DNA from: Oceaniovalibus sp. ACAM 378
GTDB taxonomy: Bacteria; Pseudomonadota; Alphaproteobacteria; Rhodobacterales; Rhodobacteraceae
Reading direction: 5' to 3'
DNA length: 64,000 nucleotides
Assembly: GCF_008085915.1 (NCBI RefSeq)
Contig: NZ_VSJK01000013.1
Location: forward strand, 62,001 to 126,000
The translations under genes were made by a program, and so were the position numbers. Each line of letters opens with the position of its first letter. Position 1 is the stretch's first letter. Below are positions 50,632 through 61,400 of the stretch, piece by piece. A model generated the notes under the pieces. That model was not told where the DNA came from. It worked only from the letters and a program-made list of their open reading frames with translations, and did no database searches.

Positions 50632-52039
50632 GATCGATCTGCTGAGTATCACTTGCGGCAGCGTTTCCGCGCCTGCTGGGTGCGGGAAAACGCATCTCAT
50701 AGCGTCGGCGTTGCAGCGCCACGTCGATCCCAAACCGATTCTGATACTGACGCACACAAATGCCGGTGTTGCGGCGCTCCGCGCCCGACTGACGCATATG
50801 GGTGTTTCGCAACGTGCGTTTCGGATTACAACAATCGACGGATGGGGAATGCGCCTCATTGGAACCTTCCCGCTGCGCAGTGGCCATGCGGAAGGGACGC
50901 TGGACCTCAACAATCCAAGAGATGACTATCCTGCGATCCGTGAAGGGACGCTCAATATTCTTGCTGGCGATCATCTCAGGGACGTACTCCAGGCGACCTA
51001 TTCCCGTCTGTTTGTTGATGAGTATCAGGACTGCATTGTCGAACAGCACGCCATGGTATCGAAGATTGCGGAAGTCTTGCCGACCTGCGTTCTCGGCGAC
51101 CCCATGCAGGCCATATTCGGTTGGGGTACCAACGTTCTCGTCGATTGGCAGGCCGATGTTCAGTCACGCTTTCCGGCTGCGGGAGAGCTCGATATTCCAT
51201 GGCGTTGGCGCAATGCCGGGACCGAAGACTTTGGACGATGGCTCTTAGCTGTGAGGGCCGCGCTTCAATTGGGTCAGCCCATTGACCTGCGCCAAGCGCC
51301 ACCTGAGGTGGAGCTGATTTCGGTGACGGGTGACGACGACATCCAGAAGCATACACAGGCCGCCAACACGCGCGCGCCGGTCGAGGGCGGGAGCGTGTTG
51401 ATTGTATGCGACGCTAGACGGCCTCCGCGGCATCGCGAGATCGCCGCACGAGCGCGAGGCGCAGTAGTTGTCGAGAACGCCGATCTGACGGACTTTATCC
51501 GTTTCGCGGCATCTTTCGATATTAATGGGGTGACCGCTGCGGATGAGTTGATCGATTTCGCCGGTTCGACAATGACCGGTGTGGGTGCCGCACAGATGAA
51601 GCAGAGGTTGCGAGTGCTTCTCGCCGCCCAGGAACGATCACCGCCAACTGATGCAGAAGCGGCTGCACTTGCGTTTGCGCGAGCGCCAAGCCCGACGGCA
51701 GCCGTGACGTTGCTGGTCGAGATCAATCGCCAAGCCGGCGTCTTCCCGTTGCGACCATCATTGGTGCGTTCTGCAATCCAAGCCTTCAACGGCTGCATCG
51801 ACGCGAAGGATTTTCATGAGATGGCGGTGCGAGCTCGCGAGCAGTCGCGCGTCAAAGGTCGCGCACTGCCACGTCGAGCGGTGGGCAGTACTTTGCTGCT
51901 CAAGGGATTGGAAGCCGATGTAGCGGTAGTGATCGACACCGACTTGCTGAATGCACGTGATCTTTACGTCGCTATGACCCGGGGATCTCGAAAGCTCGTG
52001 ATCTGTACGACAGATCCAGTGATTGTGAGACAAGCCTAG
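50624..52039 (+). CDS. GajB-like UvrD/Rep-family helicase
   Basis: From ATG 50624 the protein is 471 residues with SF1A motifs: Walker A SAPAGCGKTH (15-24), motif Ia THTNAGVAALRARL (43-56), motif II FVDEYQD (130-136), motif III GDPMQAIFGW (158-167) and the C-terminal TLLLKGLEADVAVVI and LYVAMTRGSRKL (motifs V and VI). It is near the length of GajB. Coupled by overlap to the GajA-like gene, it completes a Gabija-type pair; GajB senses or unwinds phage DNA. Confidence 0.88.
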   Translation: MAEIDLLSITCGSVSAPAGCGKTHLIASALQRHVDPKPILILTHTNAGVAALRARLTHMGVSQRAFRITTIDGWGMRLIGTFPLRSGHAEGTLDLNNPRDDYPAIREGTLNILAGDHLRDVLQATYSRLFVDEYQDCIVEQHAMVSKIAEVLPTCVLGDPMQAIFGWGTNVLVDWQADVQSRFPAAGELDIPWRWRNAGTEDFGRWLLAVRAALQLGQPIDLRQAPPEVELISVTGDDDIQKHTQAANTRAPVEGGSVLIVCDARRPPRHREIAARARGAVVVENADLTDFIRFAASFDINGVTAADELIDFAGSTMTGVGAAQMKQRLRVLLAAQERSPPTDAEAAALAFARAPSPTAAVTLLVEINRQAGVFPLRPSLVRSAIQAFNGCIDAKDFHEMAVRAREQSRVKGRALPRRAVGSTLLLKGLEADVAVVIDTDLLNARDLYVAMTRGSRKLVICTTDPVIVRQA

Positions 52040-52175
52040 CCCCGAACTGTCCCTAAGCTCTATTCTGCACACGTGCTGCTGATTGGGATGGGCGGGATCT
52101 CGATCACGGTTGTATTGGCGCTATTTCTCTGCTAGCTGTCATATTTGAATTCTAAATTGATAATAAGCGTCAAAT

Positions 52176-52562
52176 ATGGCAGTTAAGATAAGATCGTTGA
52201 ACGCACGGCGGGCCCTTGAGGCTTTGGGCGCGAACATCAAGACGGCGCGCTTGAAGCGGCGCATCTCCGTTAAGGGGTTCGCCGAGCGGGTCGGAATGTC
52301 CGAAAGCACCGTTATGCGCCTGGAGAAAGGCGACGACGGTGTCAGCATCGGCACGCTGGCGATGGCCTGCCTCGTCCTCGGCGAGATCGAGCGCATTTCC
52401 GACTTCCTCGATGCCGGGTCCGACGATACCGGGCTGCTTCTCGATCGGGAAGCGCTCCCCAAGCGGATCGACAAAAAACGAAAACCCGGATCGCTGCCAT
52501 CCGGCAAAGGCCAATCAGCCCCCTGGTCCGATGCGGACGATGAAGAAGGGGTCGGTTTCTGA
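52176..52562 (+). CDS. hipB: HipB-like XRE antitoxin/regulator
   Basis: The 128-residue protein has an HTH_XRE domain (NIKTARLKRRISVKGFAERV; GMSESTVMRLEKGDDGVSIG; TLAMACLVLGEIERISDFLD) and a polar C-terminal tail (KKRKPGSLPSGKGQSAPWSD). Its stop overlaps the ATG of the HipA gene (TGATG). HipB binds HipA and represses the operon. AT-rich sequence (AATTCTAAATTGATAATAAG) lies just upstream. Confidence 0.88.
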   Translation: MAVKIRSLNARRALEALGANIKTARLKRRISVKGFAERVGMSESTVMRLEKGDDGVSIGTLAMACLVLGEIERISDFLDAGSDDTGLLLDREALPKRIDKKRKPGSLPSGKGQSAPWSDADDEEGVGF

Positions 52563-53791
52563 TGCCGGAAGCGATCGTCGCCCTTGGAGAAGGCAAGCGT
52601 GTCGTCGGCCGTCTGCGCTTTGAGAGTGACGGTCGGCGTCAGCATTCGCAGTTTGAGTACGCCGACGAATGGCTGGTTGCATCCGACCATTTTGCGCTGT
52701 CGCCCGGATTGCCCATGCGCGAAGGCAGCCACTTCAGCACCGGCAAGGAGGACAAGCGGTCAGCACTGTCCGGCTGCTTTGCCGACGCAGCACCGGATGC
52801 CTGGGGGCGGGCTTTGATGACCAGGGCGCTTGGCGGCGGTCTCAGCGAGTTCGATTATCTGGTGCTGTCCGATGACCGCACGCGTCAGGGCGCCTTGCGG
52901 TTTCTCGGCGAAGACATGGAGCCGCTGTCCGACCTGACGCCGCCGATCCCGCGTCTGGTCGAACTTGAACGGTTGCGCGGGCTTGCCCAGCGGTTCGAGC
53001 GCGATCCCAATGGCGCAGAGGAAGAGGCGCGCGATCTGGCCGGTATTGTCGGCTCGCTCGGCGGCGCGCGTCCGAAGGCAAATGTCGAGGGCGATGGTCA
53101 CCTCTGGATTGCCAAGTTCACGTCGGCGCAGGACACCAAGCCTGTCGAACGCGCAGAGGTCGCCACGTTGAAACTTGCGGCCATGTGCGGATTGCGGGTT
53201 GCCGAGGCGAAGCTGGAACTGCGGGACAGCGACAGCCCGATCGCGCTAATCCGCCGGTTCGACCGGCGCGGTGAGGCGCGTATCCCCTATATTTCAGCGA
53301 GAACCGCGCTGGACTGGCAGGGTGACGAAGGCGGCTACTACACGGATATCGCCGATGTGATCCGGCAGATTTCCAGCAAGCCCGTAGATGACCTGCATGA
53401 GCTCTGGCGGCGGATCGTCTTCACGATCCTCGTGTCGAACAAGGACGATCATCTGAAGAACCACGGCTTCATCTATGCGGGCGGGGATCGGTGGCGGCTG
53501 TCGCCTGCCTTCGATATTAACCCCTCACCATCGCGTCACAAGATTCTGGAGACCGGTATCGTTCAAGGCGGATCGTTCGACGCCTCGCTTGATGTCGCGC
53601 TCGAGGCGTGCGCGTTTTTCGATCTGACATCAACTGATGCCGAGCAGCAGGCACTACAGATGGCTGAGACAATCGCGAAGAACTGGAAGCAGATCTTGCG
53701 CAGTGAAGGTGCCTCCTCTGATGAGGTTCGAGTATACGCCGATGCGTTTGAGCACATAGAAGCTGACAAAGCCTTGGCAAAAGCGAGATAG
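52562..53791 (+). CDS. hipA: HipA-family serine/threonine kinase toxin
   Basis: The 409-residue protein has the HipA N-terminal domain (VVGRLRFESDGRRQHSQFEY; FADAAPDAWGRALMTR) and kinase domain: glycine-rich loop GSLGGARPKANV (165-176), catalytic NKDDHLKNHG (293-302, Asp296, Asn300) and the DFG-like AFDINPS (316-322). HipA kinases phosphorylate tRNA synthetases and induce dormancy. With HipB upstream it forms a toxin-antitoxin pair in the defence island. It is an intact copy by its motifs. Confidence 0.92.
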   Translation: MPEAIVALGEGKRVVGRLRFESDGRRQHSQFEYADEWLVASDHFALSPGLPMREGSHFSTGKEDKRSALSGCFADAAPDAWGRALMTRALGGGLSEFDYLVLSDDRTRQGALRFLGEDMEPLSDLTPPIPRLVELERLRGLAQRFERDPNGAEEEARDLAGIVGSLGGARPKANVEGDGHLWIAKFTSAQDTKPVERAEVATLKLAAMCGLRVAEAKLELRDSDSPIALIRRFDRRGEARIPYISARTALDWQGDEGGYYTDIADVIRQISSKPVDDLHELWRRIVFTILVSNKDDHLKNHGFIYAGGDRWRLSPAFDINPSPSRHKILETGIVQGGSFDASLDVALEACAFFDLTSTDAEQQALQMAETIAKNWKQILRSEGASSDEVRVYADAFEHIEADKALAKAR

Positions 53792-53859
53792 GGGCAAATG
53801 ACATCAATTCATTGTATTGAGGCATTCAAAAAGTGGGACAAGGTTTGAACCAATCGAGA

Positions 53860-56715
53860 ATGGCAACTGTGTCGACACTTGATCCAAAACAACTGCTTCG
53901 CATCGAAGCCGTGCATCGAGGTTTTCTGTTTCAGCACCTTTATGCTGCTCAGTGTCTTCTTTGTGCCGGAATACTCTCTGCCAGCGCGGTTGTCGTGGAG
54001 AGCGACGAAGATGTCGAGGTGCTTCTCGACGGAAGACATTTGTACGTTCAGGTCAAATATCGCAAAAACACGTTGGCATGGAATGATATTGAGGGCGCAA
54101 TGTCGCGCTTCGAGGAACTGCGTGGCGCTCACCAGACCGGCGACCGGCAGAGTACGGCAGAATTTATCATCGTCAGCAACGCACCTCCGAATGGCCCCCT
54201 TGCCAAACGGATATCTGGGGAAGATTGGCCAGCAGACGTACGTGTGGATTGGCCCGGAGGCTCAGAAGGTGGGCGAACCCTTCCTCGGCCGTCGGCGTCA
54301 CTCCTTGAGGCCATTGAGGCTACACGCGCCTTGGCTCAATCTCTACCATTTGCCATGCTCAACCCGGACACGCTCGTGTGGAAACTGGCTGGCATTATCA
54401 TGTTAGCCGCCACGGGAGAGAAAAGCAGTCTCAATCATATCTTCAATGCCGAGGACATGCCGGACCTATTCGAGCAATTGGTATTGCAGCTGCAGGACTT
54501 GCCAGCTCCGCCCGCCCACTACCGAACACAGCAGAATGAACCAGAACTTCTGACAGAAGAGCGAGTCCGACTGATCGTTGGATATTCAGGCGCAGGCAAG
54601 ACCTCTTGGCTGGCACAATCCGCACAGCATGCGACGGGACGGCTAGTATATCTCGACGTTGCCGATCTGCCTGGAGCAGGCCTCGGTAGCGTGGTGGCGA
54701 GGGAAGTTGCAGGCCGCATTTTTTTCGAAGGACAGCAATTAGGTCAGATCCTTCTTCCAGGCGCATCAGGACGTGAAATGCTGCAAGTCCTTTCACGCCG
54801 CATCGCCGAAAGCGGCGAGATCGTAACGGTTGCATTAGACAATGCACATTGTCTTTCAGGCGATGATCTCATCGGTGTTGTGCAGTCGGCCTCCGAAGTT
54901 CGGTTTATCCTCCTTTGTCGTCCTGAAGGTGAAACCAGCACCATTGAGGCCTTATTGGGCGCAGAACGTGAAACCTTGGCGGGCTGGGCATCTGATACAG
55001 TTGCCGCAGCGGCCGTGGATGCCGGTTGCAAAGCAGACGCCGCCGATTGTCAGCGGCTAATCGATCTCACTGGCGGTCTTCCACTTTATGTACTCAACGC
55101 CTTGGTGATTACGAGAGCGGACTATGATGGAAGCTTGAGGAAATTCTGCAAGGATTTGGCGGCGTCAGCTCAAACCCGGGAGATGTCCCAAGAGGTTATT
55201 CTCGGGCGCGTTTTTGATGGACTTCCAACTGTTACAGCGAAGGTGGCGGAACTTTTCAGCTTATGCGACGCACCGATCAAGCGTGAAGAGGCAGCCGAAT
55301 ATGTCGCCGCAGCGGGCGGACCAGACAAAGCCAATTTCTTGCGAGCGCTTCGTCATCTATTCGGGCTGGGTTTGCTGCAGATTTTCAGTGGTGACAAAGT
55401 CAAAATTCATGATGCTGCCCGTGTGGTTGGCAAAGCGCGTCTTGTTCTTCAAGGTGCAGAACTGCTGAACGAATATCGGTTGACTCTGAGGGGCATTGTC
55501 CAGGCCAGTCTTCTGAAAGACTGGAGTCCGGCCAAATTATCTCTTTTTCTGCGACTTAGCGGAGAGGTAGGCCGCTTGGACGTGCTCGTTGAAATGGCAA
55601 CGGATGAGTTGTTTCATGAAATGGGTGTGTGGCCCGAAATCGAAGTCTTTCTTGAACAAGGAGTCCAAGACGAAACAATCCCACCGGAGCAGCGGATCAT
55701 GGCGCTCGATGGGTTGGCGTTCGCACATCTGAAGTCTGGTTCAGATCGCGCAGTGGCCTGGTTGGATCAGATGGACCAACTAATTGAGACACATGATTTA
55801 GGGGCGGAAGAAACCCTTCGCGTCGGAATGAAGCGGATGACCTATCTTGCCCAAAACGGTGACCGAAAAGGTTCCGAGCGGCTGATCGAAAGTCTGGCCA
55901 AAGCTGTCAAGGATACCTCTCCCGGTCATCGACGCGTATACACTTACAACGTTGCTACAGCGCAGTTGGCATTTGGTGACAGCGCTGCCGCAGTCAGGCG
56001 AATACAACCTCTCATTAAGGAGTATTTTGGCCTGCTTGGTCTGTCCCCACAGCAGGTTATGGGGCGAAACGCGCCGGAACTTAGGCTCTTAGTGAAACAG
56101 AAACCGTTTCCGACCGACGATATTAAGCACTTGGCTGACTCTCTGGACGTGTTGGCGAAGGCATCAGACGCGGAAGGTGAGTTTTCACCTTTGGCTCGTG
56201 TCCATGCGTTGAAGTTCTACGATCTGGCTCGGGCACCTGAGTCCATGTTCCGAGTTGGTCAAGATCTGGTTGATCAGTTCATCGGGCGCAATGACTTCGA
56301 CGGCGCCTTGAACATGATGGAAACTATTCTTCTGCCTCAACTTCAGCAATTGAAGCTTGCGGAGTATCTCATCCCCGTTCGCTCGCAGTACGCGGTGGTC
56401 CTCGCCTACTGCGGAAGGTTTAGCGAAGCCGAAGCTGAGATGGAACGACTCCGCCCTTATGAGGCTGGCCTTGCTGATCTCGGTAGAAGCGAAATGATCA
56501 ACCAAAGAGAATTGATCGCCCAGCTCGGGAAGTATGGCCCTCCTCCGAAGTGGGTGCCGCAACCGGGACTATTGGAAACTCTTGCCCAACGGATGCAGGA
56601 ACAGAAGCAAATCGACGCTCACCGTCCCGCTGCTTCTGCGGCCAAAAAAGTTGGACGCAATCAACCGTGCCCCTGCGGTTCGGGTAGGAAGTACAAAAAA
56701 TGCCATGGGCGTTGA
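53860..56715 (+). CDS. Nuclease-STAND NTPase fusion ending in a SEC-C motif (Avs-like)
   Basis: From ATG 53860 (a GTG at 53833 is an alternative) the protein is 951 residues. The N-terminal domain looks like a Cap4/DUF4297-type dsDNA nuclease: [20 protein letters not shown] contains Asp51, Glu53 and a QVK active-site triad. A STAND NTPase follows with Walker [10 protein letters not shown] (241-249) and Walker [10 protein letters not shown] (322-330), then about 450 helical TPR-like residues, and a zinc motif [15 protein letters not shown] at the very end. The plan matches Avs-type phage sensors, in which the helical part binds a phage protein and activates the nuclease. Confidence 0.82.
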   Translation: MATVSTLDPKQLLRIEAVHRGFLFQHLYAAQCLLCAGILSASAVVVESDEDVEVLLDGRHLYVQVKYRKNTLAWNDIEGAMSRFEELRGAHQTGDRQSTAEFIIVSNAPPNGPLAKRISGEDWPADVRVDWPGGSEGGRTLPRPSASLLEAIEATRALAQSLPFAMLNPDTLVWKLAGIIMLAATGEKSSLNHIFNAEDMPDLFEQLVLQLQDLPAPPAHYRTQQNEPELLTEERVRLIVGYSGAGKTSWLAQSAQHATGRLVYLDVADLPGAGLGSVVAREVAGRIFFEGQQLGQILLPGASGREMLQVLSRRIAESGEIVTVALDNAHCLSGDDLIGVVQSASEVRFILLCRPEGETSTIEALLGAERETLAGWASDTVAAAAVDAGCKADAADCQRLIDLTGGLPLYVLNALVITRADYDGSLRKFCKDLAASAQTREMSQEVILGRVFDGLPTVTAKVAELFSLCDAPIKREEAAEYVAAAGGPDKANFLRALRHLFGLGLLQIFSGDKVKIHDAARVVGKARLVLQGAELLNEYRLTLRGIVQASLLKDWSPAKLSLFLRLSGEVGRLDVLVEMATDELFHEMGVWPEIEVFLEQGVQDETIPPEQRIMALDGLAFAHLKSGSDRAVAWLDQMDQLIETHDLGAEETLRVGMKRMTYLAQNGDRKGSERLIESLAKAVKDTSPGHRRVYTYNVATAQLAFGDSAAAVRRIQPLIKEYFGLLGLSPQQVMGRNAPELRLLVKQKPFPTDDIKHLADSLDVLAKASDAEGEFSPLARVHALKFYDLARAPESMFRVGQDLVDQFIGRNDFDGALNMMETILLPQLQQLKLAEYLIPVRSQYAVVLAYCGRFSEAEAEMERLRPYEAGLADLGRSEMINQRELIAQLGKYGPPPKWVPQPGLLETLAQRMQEQKQIDAHRPAASAAKKVGRNQPCPCGSGRKYKKCHGR

Positions 56716-56792
56716 TCACACCAATAATGAAAGGCATTTTTCGTTTTGGTAAAGAGATTTAGCCTTGTAAATGCCGGCGACGTGAGCTTTGG

Positions 56793-57680
56793 TCAGAGTT
56801 TATCCAAAGGCGAAAATTGTACTAGAGCTTCGATTACACCAAGCTGTGAAAGGCGCGACTTCATTTCGGGCAGATTGTTGTAGTAGCTAATTGTCCAACG
56901 GGTTGAAGGATTGGCGCAAGTCACAATTTCCTCAAAATACTGTGCATCAACGTCCGAGAGTGAATGGCCAAGCACCCAAATTTCAGAAATATTTCGCAAG
57001 CCAGAGAAAAATGTCCGGTTGCTCTCAATGATTTTTGCTGTCGGCTTGAAGGTCGCGGCAAAATAATCGTCGATTAGCTGGTATCCGCCAGCCACGCGGG
57101 TATCCGTATCTTCATCAACCTGTCCCGAGAGCAGTTCATCGGATTGTCGCTCCCAACCGTGCCCGAGTACGACTTCCTCATCTGGACTGCCGGAACTGCC
57201 GTGGATATGCAGTATATTGGCGTCGGGCACTCCGTAAAGTATCTGCAGAGTTGGCGTATAGTTGAAGTTCAGAAAGCGCGCGCCGGGGTCGACGCAATGC
57301 ACCAATGGCACAGTGCGCGGTGCGGGTATCGGGAGGCCGCGTATCCATTCAGCGAAGCGCTTTCGCATCTTTGTTGCAAGACCTTCGACGATCTGCTCGA
57401 TTTCGTACTCGAAATTGTGATGGTCTGCGTCGCTCCAATCGTCAGCGCCGTAGGAGACAAGGAAGTTTGTTGCATACTCAATGACCTGATCAGAGTCGAA
57501 TGATGCTAGGCGGTCTTCGAACTCGTTCCAGAAGTCTTTGTCAAAGAAGAGATATTCGCCAATAAGACGATGCACATCCGGCTCTTTGGTTTCCACATAT
57601 CGACCAAAATCGCTATACCGTGAAGGTATCCCATGATGCAGGTCGAAGCCATTTCCAATAATGAAGAGCCGGTGGGTCAT
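56793..57680 (-). CDS. AbiH-family abortive-infection protein
   Basis: The 295-residue protein matches AbiH: MTHRLFIIGNGFDLHHGIPS at the N-terminus, GYQLIDDYFAATFKPT, SEIWVLGHSLSDVDAQYFEE and a C-terminal ISYYNNLPEMKSRLSQLG. AbiH stops phage growth in Lactococcus and is widespread as an island gene; its biochemistry is not settled as far as I know. It is convergent with the STAND gene and lies just past the nuclease gene at 57696 on the same strand. Confidence 0.9.
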   Translation of the reverse strand: MTHRLFIIGNGFDLHHGIPSRYSDFGRYVETKEPDVHRLIGEYLFFDKDFWNEFEDRLASFDSDQVIEYATNFLVSYGADDWSDADHHNFEYEIEQIVEGLATKMRKRFAEWIRGLPIPAPRTVPLVHCVDPGARFLNFNYTPTLQILYGVPDANILHIHGSSGSPDEEVVLGHGWERQSDELLSGQVDEDTDTRVAGGYQLIDDYFAATFKPTAKIIESNRTFFSGLRNISEIWVLGHSLSDVDAQYFEEIVTCANPSTRWTISYYNNLPEMKSRLSQLGVIEALVQFSPLDKL

Positions 57681-57695
57681 GACGTCCAGGGAGTT

Positions 57696-58418
57696 CTAGC
57701 TCATCCCAACGGGGATGCGCTTTAAGTCGCGATAAGCAAAAATGATGTGGTAACAGCCAAATTCGACAGGATAGGACTTTCCGGTTGGTACCGCCCGAAT
57801 ATGTTGAGAGCGCCTGTTCGGCCGACCCGGATGCTCGACAAGTGGTTCCAAGACGCAGCTGAGTTTTTCTGCAATTTTATCGAACGCAGCGTCTTCAGTT
57901 CCTGACAGGAGATAACCAATCATGGCACCTGAGTTAGAAAATGGGGCGTACCGGCAAGTCAAGAACTCGTCTCTTACATCTTTTATGTAAGCCGCTACAG
58001 CCTTGGGTGTTTCCAATACCTTGGCCTCAATGGGCCACATGATGCGTTCGTCGGCTCGCAGTACAAAAGCAATATCATATTCTGGAGGTTGCGCAGGCTG
58101 CGCCTTCATGGTTTCGCGTTCGAACGGTCCATGTATCGGGTAGAACGGCTCGTCGCCTGTCATCGCATCAGAAATCCTCGGCACTAGAAGCTGGGTTATG
58201 CTTCTCTCGAGATCGCGGCCGTCAACTGTCGGAGCTGACCTGTTCATGGCTTCATAGGCTTGCCACAAAAGACCGACGAGTTGATGCGCTGGGTTTTGCA
58301 TCCACGTGCGTGCCAAAGCCACGAATGCAGGGTCAACGTGCCCATACGTAGGAGCATTGAGATTATTCGTCAATTTAGCATCGCTTCCGTGCCGATCGTC
58401 GATGCTTGTTGTAGCCAC
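57696..58418 (-). CDS. PD-(D/E)XK nuclease-like partner of the DNA methylase
   Basis: The 240-residue protein has EYDIAFVLRADERIMWPIEA, which gives Asp115 and Glu131-Ala-Lys133, the spacing of a PD-(D/E)XK active site. The rest is helical with no other familiar domain. The start overlaps the end of the methylase gene by about 49 bases, so the pair is translated together. Restriction-endonuclease-like function is inferred from the motif and from this pairing. Confidence 0.7.
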   Translation of the reverse strand: MATTSIDDRHGSDAKLTNNLNAPTYGHVDPAFVALARTWMQNPAHQLVGLLWQAYEAMNRSAPTVDGRDLERSITQLLVPRISDAMTGDEPFYPIHGPFERETMKAQPAQPPEYDIAFVLRADERIMWPIEAKVLETPKAVAAYIKDVRDEFLTCRYAPFSNSGAMIGYLLSGTEDAAFDKIAEKLSCVLEPLVEHPGRPNRRSQHIRAVPTGKSYPVEFGCYHIIFAYRDLKRIPVGMS

Positions 58419-61400
58419 GCAAACATATCCAGGGCGACTTCATCGCCGTCCTGAAGGCCCACGCTGCGTGTCCAAAAACGCTTCTGATCCGGCTTAACAA
58501 TAAAGATGGTCGGGACGCCGGTTGATGCGTCGTATATTCGTGCAACACGTTGATTGAAGATGCCACCACCACTTTCGCCAATCTGCTCGCCTAAGCGGGT
58601 GAATTCTCTAAGTAGAGACGAAGATGTAATATCTTTGACTCCAATTCGGCTTTCAGAGTTGTCCGTGAGTTCGAATGCAATCAGTCGGTATGGAATTTGG
58701 TCATGCGGGGTACAATAAATTGTTGATGACACCGATTTCTCTGAGCCGAACCCGGCCAGAAGAACGCGCGAAAAATATTTACAGTAGGCCCGCAATTGGG
58801 CCTCGTCGCCGTCTTCTGTTCGTGCGACGGTTGGTTCGTTCCCCCTTGTTGCAGATCCTTCGAGGAAACTTGCCAGTGAGTAGTGTATCGCGTCTTCAAG
58901 AAGAGCTCGCTCCGCATCTTTTAAGCCAAAAAGTTCGAATGCTTTGTCATCAAGTGATGGATAATCGGAAACGCCCTCAAGAAGTTCAGGCGTGGGGTGC
59001 GGGATTGGAAGATTAAGAATCTCGTCCTTGGAAAGTTTCGGACGATAGGCTGCAAAGCGGCCGCTGGTTAGAAACTGAAAATACACGGCAACTGCACTGT
59101 TATGAGCGAGGGCAGCCGCCTCCAAGATTGGCGGCTCAGCGTGGATCGACATGTAGCTCTGGTTGCACAGGACCCCTCTTTTATCCTGCGACTCCGTCAG
59201 GCGGGCATGAAACCGGCCCGAAGGACGATTCCAGCTGTGCTTGATAATGAGTTGCGGCCATTTGAACGCATCCATCCCAGTCGATGCGCGTGAATGAATT
59301 CTAAGATCGTGAGCGATTGGAAGTCGGCCTGCATCAATCGCCAGGAAGCTGTCGGATGGGAACATCGTTGCGTCAAATATCCTACGACCATCAAGATAGG
59401 GAGCAAGCTTCTTGCCGTCGCCATATGTGATGCCCTGTTGGTATTTGATATCATACTGACGGGCTAGTGAACTGAGGCTCGGAAAGCCTTTCAATTTTCG
59501 GATCAATTGAAGATCACGGGCACTGCCCCACATTAACTGTGACCAAACAAGGGGGTCACTTATTGCATCTTGAACGCTCAGCAAACGTCGATCATGCGGC
59601 TCGATTACAATAGTGAATTCATCGACCAGCTTTCGAACATGTTTGGGGCTAACATAGTCGATTGTGTCGCTTGGCGCGGGCTTACCGGTTTGTAGAATCA
59701 CAACACAAGCAAGCGCAGCTGATGTTTTTGTCGTGTGTGTTTTGCGCTTGAAGACCCGGAAGCGTAGCGCAGATAGATTGTAGATCTGCTGCACGCGCAC
59801 ACGAGAAAAAATCTGGCTCCGAAACGCAGTTGCCCTTGGGCTGATGTTGAAGAGTAACGAGTTTGCGGATTGAATGAGTGCCACACGCCCCTTTTTGTTG
59901 ACAAGAATTGCGGCTTTGGCGAGAAACAACCCTCCGATGTCTTTGTTGGGAATCGCCCATTTGTCGGTCCCAGTTGCAGCCCATTGTCGTGCATCGTCTG
60001 TAATGACACCGTCGCCCCAAGGTGCATTGCCGATGACTAGATCGTAGGTGCCTGCGTCTATTGAATCATCGAACCCTTTTTGCTCTTCGGTAAAGAAGTC
60101 TGAGCAAACCAATCTGCGTTGACGCATCGGGGGAAACTTCACTTGCGTCCAATAGTGTCGCGGTTCGATCTCGTCGCACATCGCAAGATAGAGGCTGAAG
60201 CAGGCAACTCTGACAGCGTGAGGGTCTTTGTCTACGCCGAAAATATTTTGTTCGAGGAGGCGTCTAAGTACTTCTGCACGCACTGGCTCACCAACATGCG
60301 ATAGTTTCCAGCGATGGATGAGGCGCTGGAAAGCTTTAACAAGGAATATACCGGACCCGCAGGCAGGGTCCAATATTTTGAGATCCCAATCAGTACCTTG
60401 CCAAGGCAAGACTTGATCAAGAACGAAATCCACGAGATAAGGTGGGGTGTAAAAGATACCGTCACGAGCAGCGCGTTCTGTGACAAACGTCTCATAAATG
60501 CTGCTGATGAACTCCAATGGTATGACATCGAAGGCATATTGAGGCCATAAGCACATCTGCTGGGATGTCATGTCGAGATCGCCGCGAATAAAATCTGCAA
60601 GTACACACAGATGGGCGGGTGAAACGACCTCGGTTTCCCGCTCCCATCCTTGCAAACGTTCTTCGCGCGTATCGCCTTTGCCTGGAAAGAGATCTCCGTT
60701 GAATTTCGAATTCAGCCAGTCAAACAAACTATAGGCATCATGGTAATTTCTTAAGACGCTTTCAAATGAACCGTGGATTTCGGTAAGGACGCCTTCCTTT
60801 TGAAGGCGATGCAGTTTCGCTATGGTCAGAGCAGGATTACCATCCTGATCTTTTCTATCGAGGAGAAATTGCACAAAGATTACTCGGGCCAGAAGGTCGT
60901 GGCAAATATCGTCGTCAGCAAGTCCCTGATTTGCCAGAACGTCTCGTATGTACCGCAGATTACTGAGCAGCATTTGGTCGGCGCGCCCATCGCGACTGAA
61001 ACGTTCACTGTTTTTTTCGAAGAATTGACCGGAAACCAGATTGATCCAGTGAAGAGCGCGGGCTGCGCGGGCTTCTAGGCTGTCTGACTTTTCGGCATGG
61101 AGCTGAGATGGAGTTATGTGAGCAACTAGATAGCTATCGAGGGCAACTTCCGGATCAGGGGCCTCGCAGCAGCTCCAGACCCGCATGCTTTCGGGTTCTA
61201 GCGTTATTAGCGTCGGAACATGAGAAAAATTCCAAGAAAGACGCTGGATTTCCCGCAATATTTCATCATTTGCTGATCCGGAAAACTCAGCCACGATCGC
61301 CAAAGGCGGCTCCGAAGTCGACGCTTGGTGATCCGCCATGAGCACACCGAGCTGTAAATCCTTTGAACCGGCAAAATGCTGAAGTGAGCGACCAATTTTA

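Noticed and set aside
48898-52039. Plain two-gene Gabija as the full explanation
   Set aside because: The GajA- and GajB-like genes are linked tightly to two upstream genes on the same strand with short gaps and no internal promoter or terminator seen, so the four genes are better treated together.
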